A stretch of DNA of 64,000 nt from CAVTLG01 sp963735495 (lineage in GTDB: Bacteria; Chloroflexota; Ktedonobacteria; Ktedonobacterales; Ktedonobacteraceae). A model generated the notes under the pieces. It made no database searches. It was not told the origin of the DNA and worked only from the letters and a program-made list of their open reading frames with translations. Both the position numbers and the translations under genes were made by a program. The DNA lies in assembly GCA_963735495.1 (NCBI GenBank), contig CAVTLG010000015.1, positions 1-64,000 of the forward strand. Reading direction: 5' to 3'. Position 1 is the first letter of the stretch. The number at the start of each line of letters is the position of its first letter. Shown here piece after piece: positions 37,981-46,667 of this stretch.

Positions 37981-38526
37981 TCAATCATCAAAAAACAGGT
38001 CGAGCGTTATCTGAATATCCTGCGCATAGTCCCTCCGTGTTTTTCGAGCAAGATACGTTGTCAGGATCTTCTTCGCCTGCTTTCTGGTGGTGATCCTAAG
38101 GTGCCTCAGAAGAGCTTCGATATCATTGACATCCTTTTCTCGTCCTGCGAGAAGTTTGGTGGCAAGAATATAACCCGCATCGGGAATATAGACCTCCAGC
38201 CCTCCTTGTGAGAGCCAGAGCGTGCCATCAGGTACATTTCCGGTCGATTGTAAGAATTGCGCGATATTGTCGCTGAGCCAGGCTGGATTTATCCCCTGGT
38301 CACGTGCCACGAACTGAATAGCCTGCTTTAGGAGACGATAGTCGTCGGAGGTCTCCTCTGGTTGTAACACAATGACATCGACATCACGGGTCACGGCACG
38401 ATTGTGAAGCTGCGTAAGCATGTAGGCTCCGCCTATGAGCAACATTTGGACTGGTTGTCGAATACCCATCGCTCGTAGTTCGTCACCAACGAGCATGAGC
38501 GACGTTCTAATCTCTTGCTCCTGCAT
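37981..38526 (-). CDS. DUF6036-like nucleotidyltransferase (AbiEii/MenT-type fold)
   Basis: 181 residues with the minimal nucleotidyltransferase pattern: LLIGGAYML (about residues 30-38, Gly-Gly helix) and TRDVDVIVL (about 47-55) with the metal-binding Asp-x-Asp. A second acidic strand follows, then KLLAGREKDVNDIEALLRHL (about 125-145), typical of the AbiEii/DUF6036 group. Members of this fold act as toxins that add nucleotides to tRNA or protein, usually with a cognate antitoxin next door. Here the neighbour is the Trp/Arg-rich protein, not an AbiEi-type antitoxin. Start ATG 38526. Confidence 0.78.
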   Translation of the reverse strand: MQEQEIRTSLMLVGDELRAMGIRQPVQMLLIGGAYMLTQLHNRAVTRDVDVIVLQPEETSDDYRLLKQAIQFVARDQGINPAWLSDNIAQFLQSTGNVPDGTLWLSQGGLEVYIPDAGYILATKLLAGREKDVNDIEALLRHLRITTRKQAKKILTTYLARKTRRDYAQDIQITLDLFFDD

Positions 38527-38717
38527 ATAATCTTCACCTTAAACACACAAATACAATAGAAAGCCTTGATGGAGACCCAGGAAACTGGAACCATTATACC
38601 CGAATATACGAACGAGCCAGATGCATCTGTAGCAGTTAAATGGTAAAATTATGCAGAAGGAGTTCTTTGGTACCTTCATTATCCAGTACATAGAGGAGTT
38701 AGGAAGGAAATACAACA

Positions 38718-39041
38718 TTGGAACAATCAGAGAAAATCCAGTTGAAGCTTACCCACAACCGTAACAAAAATATGCCTCGTACCTTCTTTGTGCATATGTA
38801 CCATGTCCCATTAGACGCAGTAGTAAATATCACTCAAGCTGAAAGAGAATTGCCGATTACACGGAGCGACAATTACGTAGAAACCCGCTCTTGGATTGCT
38901 CCAGATATTGATGTTTTTATAAAAGTTTCTCGTGAAGAGTCTATTATTGCTTCCGCTGTATATATCCTGCACAATGAACAGATTTTCGCCCCCGTCTTTG
39001 GCAATAGTGATGTTGATTTGATTCAAGTAGTCTATATGTAA
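38718..39041 (+). CDS. Hypothetical protein
   Basis: 107 residues from a TTG start with AGGAAGG upstream. A later ATG at 38775 would give a shorter protein starting PRTFFVHMYHVP, which may be the better one. It looks like an alpha/beta fold with alternating hydrophobics (DIDVFIKVSREESIIASAVYILHN). No known motif. It is divergent from the nucleotidyltransferase pair. Confidence 0.5.
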   Translation: MEQSEKIQLKLTHNRNKNMPRTFFVHMYHVPLDAVVNITQAERELPITRSDNYVETRSWIAPDIDVFIKVSREESIIASAVYILHNEQIFAPVFGNSDVDLIQVVYM

Positions 39042-39375
39042 CTTAACAGTGCTAACCTACCAACGTTTTTCGTCAATTACATCGACTTGGTTACGTCAAG
39101 CCTGCTAAGAAGCCGACTCACCTAACGTTTGAACATCTTTAACGTGGCCTATAGAGTAAATTGAACGTCATTTAGATTAATTCCCGTTAGCATCCTGAAT
39201 GTATTAAATATCGTATATGTTATTGTCACTGCCAAAATCGCGTCGAGATAAGGTCAGAAAAACGCTGATACGCCATTTTGAAATAATCCCCAGGAAATAT
39301 CGGACAACACACCGCAACTTGAGCTACTGGATGAAGCGGCATGGGACAGCAGCCGTGCTGGGAGGCTAAAAGAGG
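39042..39375. other. Intergenic, no gene recognised
   Basis: No plausible frame or RNA. It ends with GGGAGG, the likely ribosome site of the GIY-YIG gene. Confidence 0.4.
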
Positions 39376-39660
39376 ATGAAGGTAATTTACAAAATCACGT
39401 ACCCAAACGGGAAGATCTATATTGGTCAAGATGTCACTGACGACATCAACTACATTGGTAGTGCTAACAGTAAGCTCATTGAACAGGATTTTACCAGAGA
39501 GCAAAGACGGGATTTCACGATTCGTAAGGAAATTCTTCGGGAGTTTCCTGACACTATGGATAATCGCGAAATCACTCGCCAGGAAATTGCACTCATCGGA
39601 GAATATGACTCAAACGATCCATCGAAGGGCTATAATCGAGCCCCAAAGTTCAGAGGATAA
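39376..39660 (+). CDS. GIY-YIG nuclease-like small protein
   Basis: 94 residues that open with the GIY-YIG fold: YKITYPNGKIYIGQDV, where Tyr and YIG are the two short motifs. Then come NYIGSAN, REQRRDFTIRKEIL with the catalytic-type Arg, and a Glu in RQEIALIGEYDS, ending GYNRAPKFRG. A stand-alone GIY-YIG domain without a DNA-binding tail is common in Ktedonobacteria. It may cut DNA weakly or depend on a partner. It starts at ATG 39376 with GGGAGG upstream. Confidence 0.75.
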   Translation: MKVIYKITYPNGKIYIGQDVTDDINYIGSANSKLIEQDFTREQRRDFTIRKEILREFPDTMDNREITRQEIALIGEYDSNDPSKGYNRAPKFRG

Positions 39661-40286
39661 AGTCGTTCTTCTTCCAATTCGTTATAATTCTCCTACTGAA
39701 CGTTGATGAATGCAAGTAAACACAGTATAATGGCGATATCTCAAGCAGTCTCTCATTTCCGGGAGTATATCATTGCTCTCACAGAGATGAGGGACTGTTC
39801 TCATTTTACCAGTGCCCCTTCGCTTTCCTCATTCTCTAATAACAGACTCTTTTTCAGTAGAAAAGACGCGGTGCAGGTTTCTATTCATTGCCTCGTATCT
39901 TCCACTCCCTTGGCACTGCGAGATGGTCTATTACTTAATCGAACCTTGAGCCCAAATTCGATGGTTGAGGCTGATCCCATCGAACTTTCAGCCCAGTTGC
40001 CAGAAACGATGTGGTATCTCTGTTCTTTCACTCAAGTTCGAGCATAGCTTGCTCTGCTTCACGCTTCTGCTGCTGCACGCGCTGAGCAGTCTTAAGGATC
40101 CCATACTGTGGCGGCATTTTTACTTCAGCTCCACGTAACAGCAATGAGAGAGGCGCTTCCGCTGTCTCCACTCGTGCCTACAGGACGGTCTGATACTCCA
40201 GACGATAACGATAGGCATATTCGATAACGAGCTGCGTCTTGCTGATTCCGCCCAGGCCACCGATTGACGATACAGAACGCAGTCCC
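39661..40286. other. Gene debris
   Basis: On the minus strand, 40178-40285 reads SSIGGLGGISKTQLVIEYAY, a Walker A region of an NB-ARC/STAND regulator (one residue off the usual GGIGKTQ), ending in a stop after about 35 residues. Nearer 40050-40130, also leftward, PPQYGILKTAQRVQQQKREA is a stray helical piece. Both are fragments of lost genes. The rest shows no recognisable feature. Confidence 0.55.
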
Positions 40287-41846
40287 TTAAGGTGCTGTTC
40301 TTGCCCATCTAGCGACAAATCTTTCAAGATCAGTTCCTTCTCTTTCGATGCGTTGAAGCCAATATGTGCGTTCATCTTTACTAAATGTTGATGCACCAGC
40401 GATAAGCGCCCTTCTCAACCAAGGATCAGCGGAAGGCAAAGCCTCTTTTTTTTGACGTAGCCAATACCCTGCTTTATGCGCTGTTGCAATTCGAACAATC
40501 TCCCTTTGGATCATCGAAGAGCTTCTTCTGTATTTCTGGAGAATATTCTCAACATGATTAAGTTCAGGAAGACTAGCAAACAGATTAAGAAGTACGACAG
40601 TCAAATACTCGCTGTGCTGTATTATAGGAAGTTCAAGAGCACTCACGACTTGATCACCTAAATCTCGCCAAGCACCGGTATAGTTATCTTTTGCAGATAA
40701 GAGGTAACTTGCCAGATCGGCTATAGCAGGACTAAATTTTTCCAGTTTTGTTACAGCTAGAGAAACTGCCCCAGGAACCCCCACTTGTGCAAGCCTTCTG
40801 AAGAACCAACGTACACGAACAAAATTAGGTTCAGGCTGATCAAGATAGCTATTTAAAAGTTTTGTTAAGTTCTCCTGGCTGAGGATACTTAAATCATCAG
40901 CAGATAGAACAGCAAAATCGATATTCCGATATCTGTCACCTTTAGAATAGCGATCTATAACTTCAATGATGTCCTTTTCCAATGGATTGTGGGGAGCCTC
41001 TACTACGACGTTATTTGCGTACTCAATAAATTCAGCTGCAGAAAGTATTTTTGATTTGTGACTCTGTAAACTGAGCTTCTGCTGTTTGTCAAGAATTTCC
41101 GCAAGATCATAAAATGCTATTTGAGCTTGCTCCCACGTTTTACAAAAAATATGCATATCATCCACAAACCGACAAAAGGTATAACCTTCCGCAAGGAGGC
41201 TTCTATCTATTGGATCAAAGGCACACTCTGCCAACAAGTGAGTAGCATGTGGCCCCACAGGAATTCCTCGTGATACCCCCTGCGTTACCTTCGAACAAAG
41301 ACGAATTATTGACTTTGCAGCTTCTGAAGAGACGCCTGCAACTTGTAGTTGATTCTCTAGGGTATGATGATAAATCTGGTTATAGTAACTACTGACATCA
41401 GCAATGGCAACATAACCGCCGATACTTGCCGCTCTTTCTCTGGACTTGCTCCAAAAACCAGGCCAATCAGCATCTATATTGTACATCTCGCCCTCACTTT
41501 TCATGGGCCAGAAACGATAGCTTAATACTATTTCATCTTTCCGAGGAATACGCATTTTTTCAATAGTGTTACCGATTTCATAGATTAAAGCGGTGAGAAT
41601 TAATGAATCCCAAGGATCAAGTTGGGTAGCAGGCCGAAAAGACAATATTCCTTTAGGGACAATCGTGCTCCTTCCCCCATACCAAGAATACGATCCAAGG
41701 TCTGTCATCTGGAGAGTTCTCTTTACATCATCAGGAAAGCTTGCGATTGCCTCCAATTCAAAAGGCTGAGGAAACAAATCAGTATCTCTTTTCTTTAGAA
41801 GATGTGTAATTGCCCATTCGTATGATTCGCTTCGTAGCTTTAGCAT
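40287..41846 (-). CDS. Reverse transcriptase of the unknown-group/Abi clade (candidate defence RT)
   Basis: 519 residues from ATG 41846, GAGGTG just upstream. The palm is complete: motif A VAIADVSSYYNQIYH (catalytic Asp150), GIPVGPHATHLLAE (about 194-207), and motif C FCRFVDDMHIF (225-235; FVDD in place of YADD). The N-terminal KKRDTDLFPQPFELEAI is an opening I associate with this RT group. After about residue 280 there is no maturase or thumb of group II introns. Instead some 240 residues of helical repeats run to ERFVARWARTAP, the alpha-repeat tail of Abi/UG RTs. No intron RNA or retron msr/msd is seen. Such RTs are phage-defence proteins (DRT systems). I cannot assign a UG number. It follows the ATPase gene on the same strand, 552 bases downstream. 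Confidence 0.8.
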   Translation of the reverse strand: MLKLRSESYEWAITHLLKKRDTDLFPQPFELEAIASFPDDVKRTLQMTDLGSYSWYGGRSTIVPKGILSFRPATQLDPWDSLILTALIYEIGNTIEKMRIPRKDEIVLSYRFWPMKSEGEMYNIDADWPGFWSKSRERAASIGGYVAIADVSSYYNQIYHHTLENQLQVAGVSSEAAKSIIRLCSKVTQGVSRGIPVGPHATHLLAECAFDPIDRSLLAEGYTFCRFVDDMHIFCKTWEQAQIAFYDLAEILDKQQKLSLQSHKSKILSAAEFIEYANNVVVEAPHNPLEKDIIEVIDRYSKGDRYRNIDFAVLSADDLSILSQENLTKLLNSYLDQPEPNFVRVRWFFRRLAQVGVPGAVSLAVTKLEKFSPAIADLASYLLSAKDNYTGAWRDLGDQVVSALELPIIQHSEYLTVVLLNLFASLPELNHVENILQKYRRSSSMIQREIVRIATAHKAGYWLRQKKEALPSADPWLRRALIAGASTFSKDERTYWLQRIEREGTDLERFVARWARTAP

Positions 41847-42398
41847 TTATCACCTCATCGACAACATGACTGTTTATCCTGTGAAAAATAAAGCACTACC
41901 GAAATTCTCCCGTAAATATATAATAGTAAATTACTCTACTTTAAACATGCGATAAACTCTAGTACTTGAAATCTCTCTATTACTATGTGAAGGCGACTTG
42001 GTCGAACAACACATATAAAACCATAAATTATATTCACCGAGAAAGAAACAATCGACCTACCTGTTGCAGAGGCGGCGGAACCCAAAGTAGTATAAAATCT
42101 ATGTGGAAATCTTCAGCCCGAAGTTCCTTATGCTCTGATGCTATGTTGGCCGCATTTGAGCCAGCGTTGGGACCAAGGGTAGAGCCACTAGTGAAATGCA
42201 GAATAATGGCTTCGCTTCGGTGAATACTCTCAATTGATTGACGAGAGCCAAACTCAACATGTTCAACGGTTTTGCCTTCAACGGTTAGTAGTTGTGTAAT
42301 CAAATAAGAGACCATTCCCAAACTGGGGCTAACTGCTGTGTTAAATAATTGTCGAGATTATCTTACTCTGGAATGGTCTCCAACAAGGCGAGCCATGC
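41847..42398 (-). other. 552-base gap between ATPase and reverse transcriptase; possible ncRNA or leader
   Basis: The RT-proximal third is AT-rich and must carry a leader or promoter. The ATPase-proximal part has an 11-bp inverted repeat, GAGACCATTCC (42308-42318) and GGAATGGTCTC (42370-42380). A 95-codon leftward frame (42034-42321, containing AEDFHIDFILLWVPPPLQQ) spans the centre; it resembles no family I can name, and could be a small gene or a fragment. Confidence 0.45.
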
Positions 42399-44162
42399 TT
42401 ACTCTATTGTTTCCAGGAGGGATCGCAGATGCGGGACGCCCTTCATATACTTATCAATCACATTTTTCAATGCATAACGCTGAATTTCGCTGGATGCAAC
42501 CTGCTTGCGCAAAAAATGAAACTCCAAGGCATAGACATCGGTTTCTGTATGTAAAGTAATATCGGGAACAGGATCTCTCTGACCTGGCACGAACACTTGC
42601 TCAGTCTCTACACCAAGGAACCCAGGAAATTGATGAGATTCTAACAAATCTTTAAGTGCGCATCCGATATAGTAGTGGATATCCGATTCGGAGGCGTGGT
42701 CGCGCAAATGGAGATATTGGGCAAGCATATTGACAGATTCTAAATTCCCTCCTTTCTGCTCTTCAGCAGGCATTTCGCGCAGAAGCAAGAAGAGATTGGT
42801 GCGAGCAAGAGAATCTCTGGCATTTTGCGGCTGGAGCTTGCGTGCAGCTAAAGGCAGTTTCCAGTCTTTCTTGTCAATCCCCATCTGCATTTCCGCAGGA
42901 ATCGCCTCTCGATAATTCTCCAGACGCGCATTTTTAAAGGATTGAAGCAACTGCTCGTCTCCATACACTAATGCCGCCGTTACTGTTGAGATAATAGGAA
43001 AGTTCATAAGCCGCACATCCAAGAAGTTGATAGTCGCCACCAACCTTGCCCATTGTGGAGATTGCTGCCATGCTTTAAAGAACGAGGTATCCGCGTTCGA
43101 TGGAACCAACTTTGTTGGCGAGAGACGCATTTTATTATCGTGAACCAATCCGTCAATGACAAGATAGGTATGATCGTAGTGACGCAAATCTGGGGCACAG
43201 TATATAACCCATACATGCTCGCGACGGATCTTGGGCATCAGACGACTGGCGGCTCGGCGTCTGGCTGCGATTTTGTTCGCCAGCACTTCAATGAACCTGC
43301 CGATGGTAGAGGACGTATCTACCCAAGTATTCATTTCATCAGGACTGACTCCAAATTGCACAACGTCATAGGAGGGGTTGAGCGCTCGCACTGTTTTTGA
43401 AGCGATTTCGATATACTGCCCTTTCGGTACACCGGGGAAATTGTACCAACGCGATCCCTCATAGAGTTGCTGCTCAGGAATAAGATCCCCGATTTTTGAG
43501 GCATGATCGCACCAGTTTCTCGCGACTTGTTCATCGACCGTAGGAATGACAACGAGCAGAGGAACACGCTTGTTGCGCGCAAAACGGTTGATGTTGGCCA
43601 GTGCCACCTGAATGTAGCGATCCGAAATATCTTTAGGAGCCTCTCGTCCCTCAAGAATAATGAGATTGATTTTCTCCTGCGAGATCTGGGTTCCACGTAG
43701 TGTCGGTCCAAACTCATCCTCGCTCAGTTCCTGAATGTCGATGGTCTGGATGGCAAGATCAACGTCATGCATATAGTGTGGAAGCGTGTTTAAAAAGGTC
43801 GTTTTGCCGCTGCCAGTGTCGGCACGAATCACAAAAACCTGGCAACCTCCAGTAGCCTGCAGTAGCTCTATAATACTGCGGATGACTTCTATCGCTTGAT
43901 CTATCGGATGAATAATGGTAGTGAGAGGAACATTACTATATTCGATTTTGGGTTGTAGGTATTCCCAGCGAGTGGGGAGAATAGGTTGCGGTAATACTTC
44001 GACGTCGCGTTTTTGCGCATGGGCAGGCGAAACACCTATTTTGCTCAGCTTGATCGGATCGATTCGCAGTTTTTTGGGCACAGCCTTGACGGGGATAGGT
44101 GCAAAGTCAGGCAATAAATATTGGGATACATCTGTAGATATTTCCTGTTTTTCATCATCCAT
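42399..44162 (-). CDS. P-loop ATPase with PD-(D/E)xK-like C-terminus (unknown defence candidate)
   Basis: 587 residues from ATG 44162, which has AAAGGA upstream; an in-frame ATG at 44279 would add 39 residues but lacks a ribosome site. After a Pro-rich N-terminus, IRADTGSGKTTFLN is Walker A (about residues 112-125). INLIILEGREAP is a Walker-B-like strand with Glu, and VPLLVVIPTVDEQVAR resembles sensor 1. The middle is helical. Near the end, PDITLHTETDVYALEFHFLRK-type spacing (PD, then ExH, then RK) recalls a PD-(D/E)xK nuclease core with His in place of the first Lys. No family name is offered. It precedes the RT gene on the same strand and is divergent from the serine recombinase. Confidence 0.65.
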   Translation of the reverse strand: MDDEKQEISTDVSQYLLPDFAPIPVKAVPKKLRIDPIKLSKIGVSPAHAQKRDVEVLPQPILPTRWEYLQPKIEYSNVPLTTIIHPIDQAIEVIRSIIELLQATGGCQVFVIRADTGSGKTTFLNTLPHYMHDVDLAIQTIDIQELSEDEFGPTLRGTQISQEKINLIILEGREAPKDISDRYIQVALANINRFARNKRVPLLVVIPTVDEQVARNWCDHASKIGDLIPEQQLYEGSRWYNFPGVPKGQYIEIASKTVRALNPSYDVVQFGVSPDEMNTWVDTSSTIGRFIEVLANKIAARRRAASRLMPKIRREHVWVIYCAPDLRHYDHTYLVIDGLVHDNKMRLSPTKLVPSNADTSFFKAWQQSPQWARLVATINFLDVRLMNFPIISTVTAALVYGDEQLLQSFKNARLENYREAIPAEMQMGIDKKDWKLPLAARKLQPQNARDSLARTNLFLLLREMPAEEQKGGNLESVNMLAQYLHLRDHASESDIHYYIGCALKDLLESHQFPGFLGVETEQVFVPGQRDPVPDITLHTETDVYALEFHFLRKQVASSEIQRYALKNVIDKYMKGVPHLRSLLETIE

Positions 44163-44508
44163 CCGATAGATATCCTTTCCACATAACTTCTCTGGTAAAA
44201 CAATGTTGCTGTTCTGGGCAGTGCTCAGGTAACTCCCTGTATTATACGCTTTTCTCTCTTTTTCTGCCAGTACATTCAACCATTTTACTTGGAAAAGCTA
44301 ATGGCAGCACTTTTGAAGTTCCTCTAACTAGGAAGGCTTCCTGGTTGGCAGGGTTGGTGGCATCATCTTTGACGATAATGTGCCAGATGTATGTATGTTA
44401 ATATCTGTTAAGACACACACAATTTGGACTGTGTTATACTGTGTATCACCACTACAAGCTGTATAGGTCTTGTGGGCAAAAAGAGGTTAAGAGGAGACAG
44501 CTCAAAAT

Positions 44509-45132
44509 ATGAGTCAGACCATCGCCTACTTGAGAGCTTCGACGGATAAACAGGACCTCAATAACCAAAAACTGGAAATCCTGGAGTGGGCCAGAAAAAA
44601 AGACCTGAAGATTGACGAGTTTGTCGAAATCACCATCTCTTCACGCAAGACCAGGAAGCAGAGGCGCATCGAAGAAGTCCTTCAGATTCTGGCCGACTCT
44701 GATACGCTCATTGTCACTGAACTTTCTCGCCAGGGCCGCAGTATAGCTGAAGTTATCGCTCTGGTCAATGAGTTGATCGCGCGCAATATTCGGGTGATCA
44801 TTCTCAAGCAGAACCTGGATATTTCCCAACATGATATGAGCTCGAAAATCGTCATCACCCTCTTCTCGCTCTTTGCGGAACTGGAGCGCGATTTGATCAG
44901 CCTGCGAACGAAAGAAGCGCTGGCTGCAAAAAAGCAACAAGGCAAAACGCTCGGGAAACCAAAGGGCACCATTCAGAAAAGCCAATTCGACGCCGATCGG
45001 GAGCGCATCAAGGATCTCCTCAAGTTAGGCCTCTCGGTGCGCAAAATAGCCACACGTCTTGGCTACAACAATCATCTCGCGCTCAACACTTACATCAACA
45101 GACGCCAGTTCCGCGAGCAAGGCTCATCGTAG
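44509..45132 (+). CDS. Serine recombinase (resolvase/invertase family)
   Basis: 207 residues. The catalytic domain (1-135) has the nucleophile Ser11 in AYLRASTDKQD, ELSRQGRS with the active-site Arg, and SLFAELERDLISLRTKEAL as the E-helix. The C-terminal helix-turn-helix (about 160-200, DLLKLGLSVRKIATRLGYN) binds DNA. This is the size of DNA invertases and resolvases, not of large integrases. It starts at ATG 44509; upstream the word ACACA/TGTGT is repeated near a TATACT box. It may act on sites inside this island, and lies just inside the right copy of the 358-bp direct repeat. Confidence 0.88.
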   Translation: MSQTIAYLRASTDKQDLNNQKLEILEWARKKDLKIDEFVEITISSRKTRKQRRIEEVLQILADSDTLIVTELSRQGRSIAEVIALVNELIARNIRVIILKQNLDISQHDMSSKIVITLFSLFAELERDLISLRTKEALAAKKQQGKTLGKPKGTIQKSQFDADRERIKDLLKLGLSVRKIATRLGYNNHLALNTYINRRQFREQGSS

Positions 45133-45217
45133 GAGACTTTCTCAGAGCAAGAATAAACTCAGCATCACAAAGAAGCTCAGCAGTTAGCGCCGAAATCGAA
45201 TGGTCTCCACACCCCTT

Positions 45218-45602
45218 TCAAGCATCATACGGCGAGGCCCGTTGAGGAGATAGAAGGAGAATTGGATGAGAGATCTCGTACTTGTTTTTAAATCCCCGGT
45301 CACCACAGTAGATATTTCTGCGAGAGAATGCTTCCGGTGTGGTGGTGAGCAGCCGCTGCCATGCCCTCTCTTGTTGGTGAAAAAACCACGGTTCAGAGAG
45401 TGTGTACCTGGATGCCATAGGCCATTCAGGGCAAGGCAGATCGTACCTGGCACAAAACCACTCAACCGCAGATGCACAGAAGGTAGCCCAACGGTGCATT
45501 GCAGGTGGATAGGTCTCTGGCAGTGGATCGGCGACCAGATCTGAACGACGGTCTCTGTGATAAGCATACCAATCGTTCATAAAATTGCCCAACGGTACCC
45601 AC
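45218..45602 (-). pseudogene. Truncated duplicate of the nucleotidyltransferase-partner gene
   Basis: The C-terminal about 125 residues match the gene at 37462-37923 (VPLGNFMNDWYAYHRDRR, LSEPWFFHQQ, NIYCGDRGFKNKYEISHP) with about a dozen substitutions. Upstream of 45602 the match stops abruptly, and the reading frame continues only into unrelated sequence up to 45688. The nucleotidyltransferase gene is not duplicated. Substitutions mostly keep the character of residues, so it diverged after duplication rather than being a recent copy. Confidence 0.75.
45245..45602. repeat. Direct repeat, right copy (358 bp)
   Basis: Gap-free match to 37501-37858 in the same orientation. Together the copies frame a 7.4-kb block holding the nucleotidyltransferase, GIY-YIG protein, RT, ATPase and recombinase. 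Confidence 0.85.
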
Positions 45603-46514
45603 ATGTCAACGCACTCAGCCGTGGGTGATCCATCGACAAGCCTGCAAACATGTCTCTGCGAGAGATCCGCGAAAGCGTTTCTTCCCATCTGCCCAGATGC
45701 ATGCCTCCGTCGCCTGTTGCTCTGGTGCTATCTCCTGACCTAGCAGAAGCCTCAAGAATGTGAGGTTTAAGTGGTGGAGTCCGCTGTGGTTAGTTTCAGC
45801 CTTGCAGTAAGCCGCTTTGCGGGCTTGACATCTCCGTTTGCTCAGGCTTTCTCGTCTGATCAGCAAATCTATGGGTGAGCCGACAAAAACATGCATGGAC
45901 GTACGTTGAAAGACAGTTGACACACATCATAGATATTGACGCACGTCAATATACTTGCTATACTCATCTTCAGGATGTGCTATTCTCCTCATTTAGAGGA
46001 CCGATAACACTTCTCGCTCATAGGATGAGGTATACAGGTATCGCATATTCTTGTATAAAAATCATTTAGCAAGAGATACCAGTACGTCATAAGGCGTGTG
46101 CTACAGTGGAAGAGAGGACCTCCTGATATGAAATTTACGCTGATCCATCATCTTGAGAAGCGGAGTAATGTGACATGCCATGGCTGCGCTTATCACCTGT
46201 TCAAGTCTGGACCGTTGCACCTCTGGGAGACATACCTTATTACCTCAGAGGATACATATTACAGTCCGAAGACATGCATCCGTTCAAATTAAGAAGGCCC
46301 AGTTTGCGCACATTTTAGGGGCAAGTGCTCCCCTCACAGCGCTTTTAATCCTTGCTCCTGTCCCTTTTAGCTTTCATCCATAGGTCCAGGAAGCGCTTTA
46401 CTCACCTTTGCTATAGGTAAGGTTGGATTCTTTCGGCAAGGAGAACGAATGCGCATCAGCACACATCGATTAATGTGGTTCTGTAATCTTACGCTGCTAT
46501 CAATCACTTTTCGT
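45603..46514. other. Gene debris and leader upstream of BREX
   Basis: A leftward frame (45615-45923) reads GQEIAPEQQATEACIWADGK, possibly a transposase or recombinase shard. A rightward frame from ATG 46128 to 46292 (MKFTLIHHLEKRSNVTCHGC..., 54 residues with Cys-x-x-Cys) may be a small real gene but has a poor ribosome site. I see nothing else. Confidence 0.4.
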
Positions 46515-46619
46515 ATTCATACAGTTATATCTTATTCAAATTGTAGCAGGCAGAATTCATACCTGATAAGTCGCTAAATATAGACAATATTCATAGAAAT
46601 CTGTTAATATTCATATAAT
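46515..46619. promoter_or_regulatory. brxA upstream region: four ATTCATA copies and a TATAAT box
   Basis: ATTCATA occurs at 46515, 46555, 46589 and 46609, all on the same strand; the last two are part of a 10-base repeat AATATTCATA spaced exactly 20 bases. A TATAAT at 46614-46619 overlaps the last copy, 48 bases before the brxA start. This looks like an operator overlapping a promoter. No regulator such as BrxR is encoded in the window. Confidence 0.5.
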
Positions 46620-46667
46620 CGCATCTAACATGTTGTTAAATTTTAGACCTTCTAGCTAGGAATAAGG

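Noticed and set aside
40287..41846. Retron or group II intron as the source of the RT
   Set aside because: No msr/msd fold near it, no intron domain V-like hairpin, and the tail is helical repeats rather than maturase or endonuclease.
42034..42321. 95-codon frame as a firm gene between ATPase and RT
   Set aside because: No ribosome site and no known relative; kept only as part of the gap description.
46515..46619. CRISPR array
   Set aside because: The ATTCATA units are only 7-10 bases and unevenly spaced; no cas genes are present.
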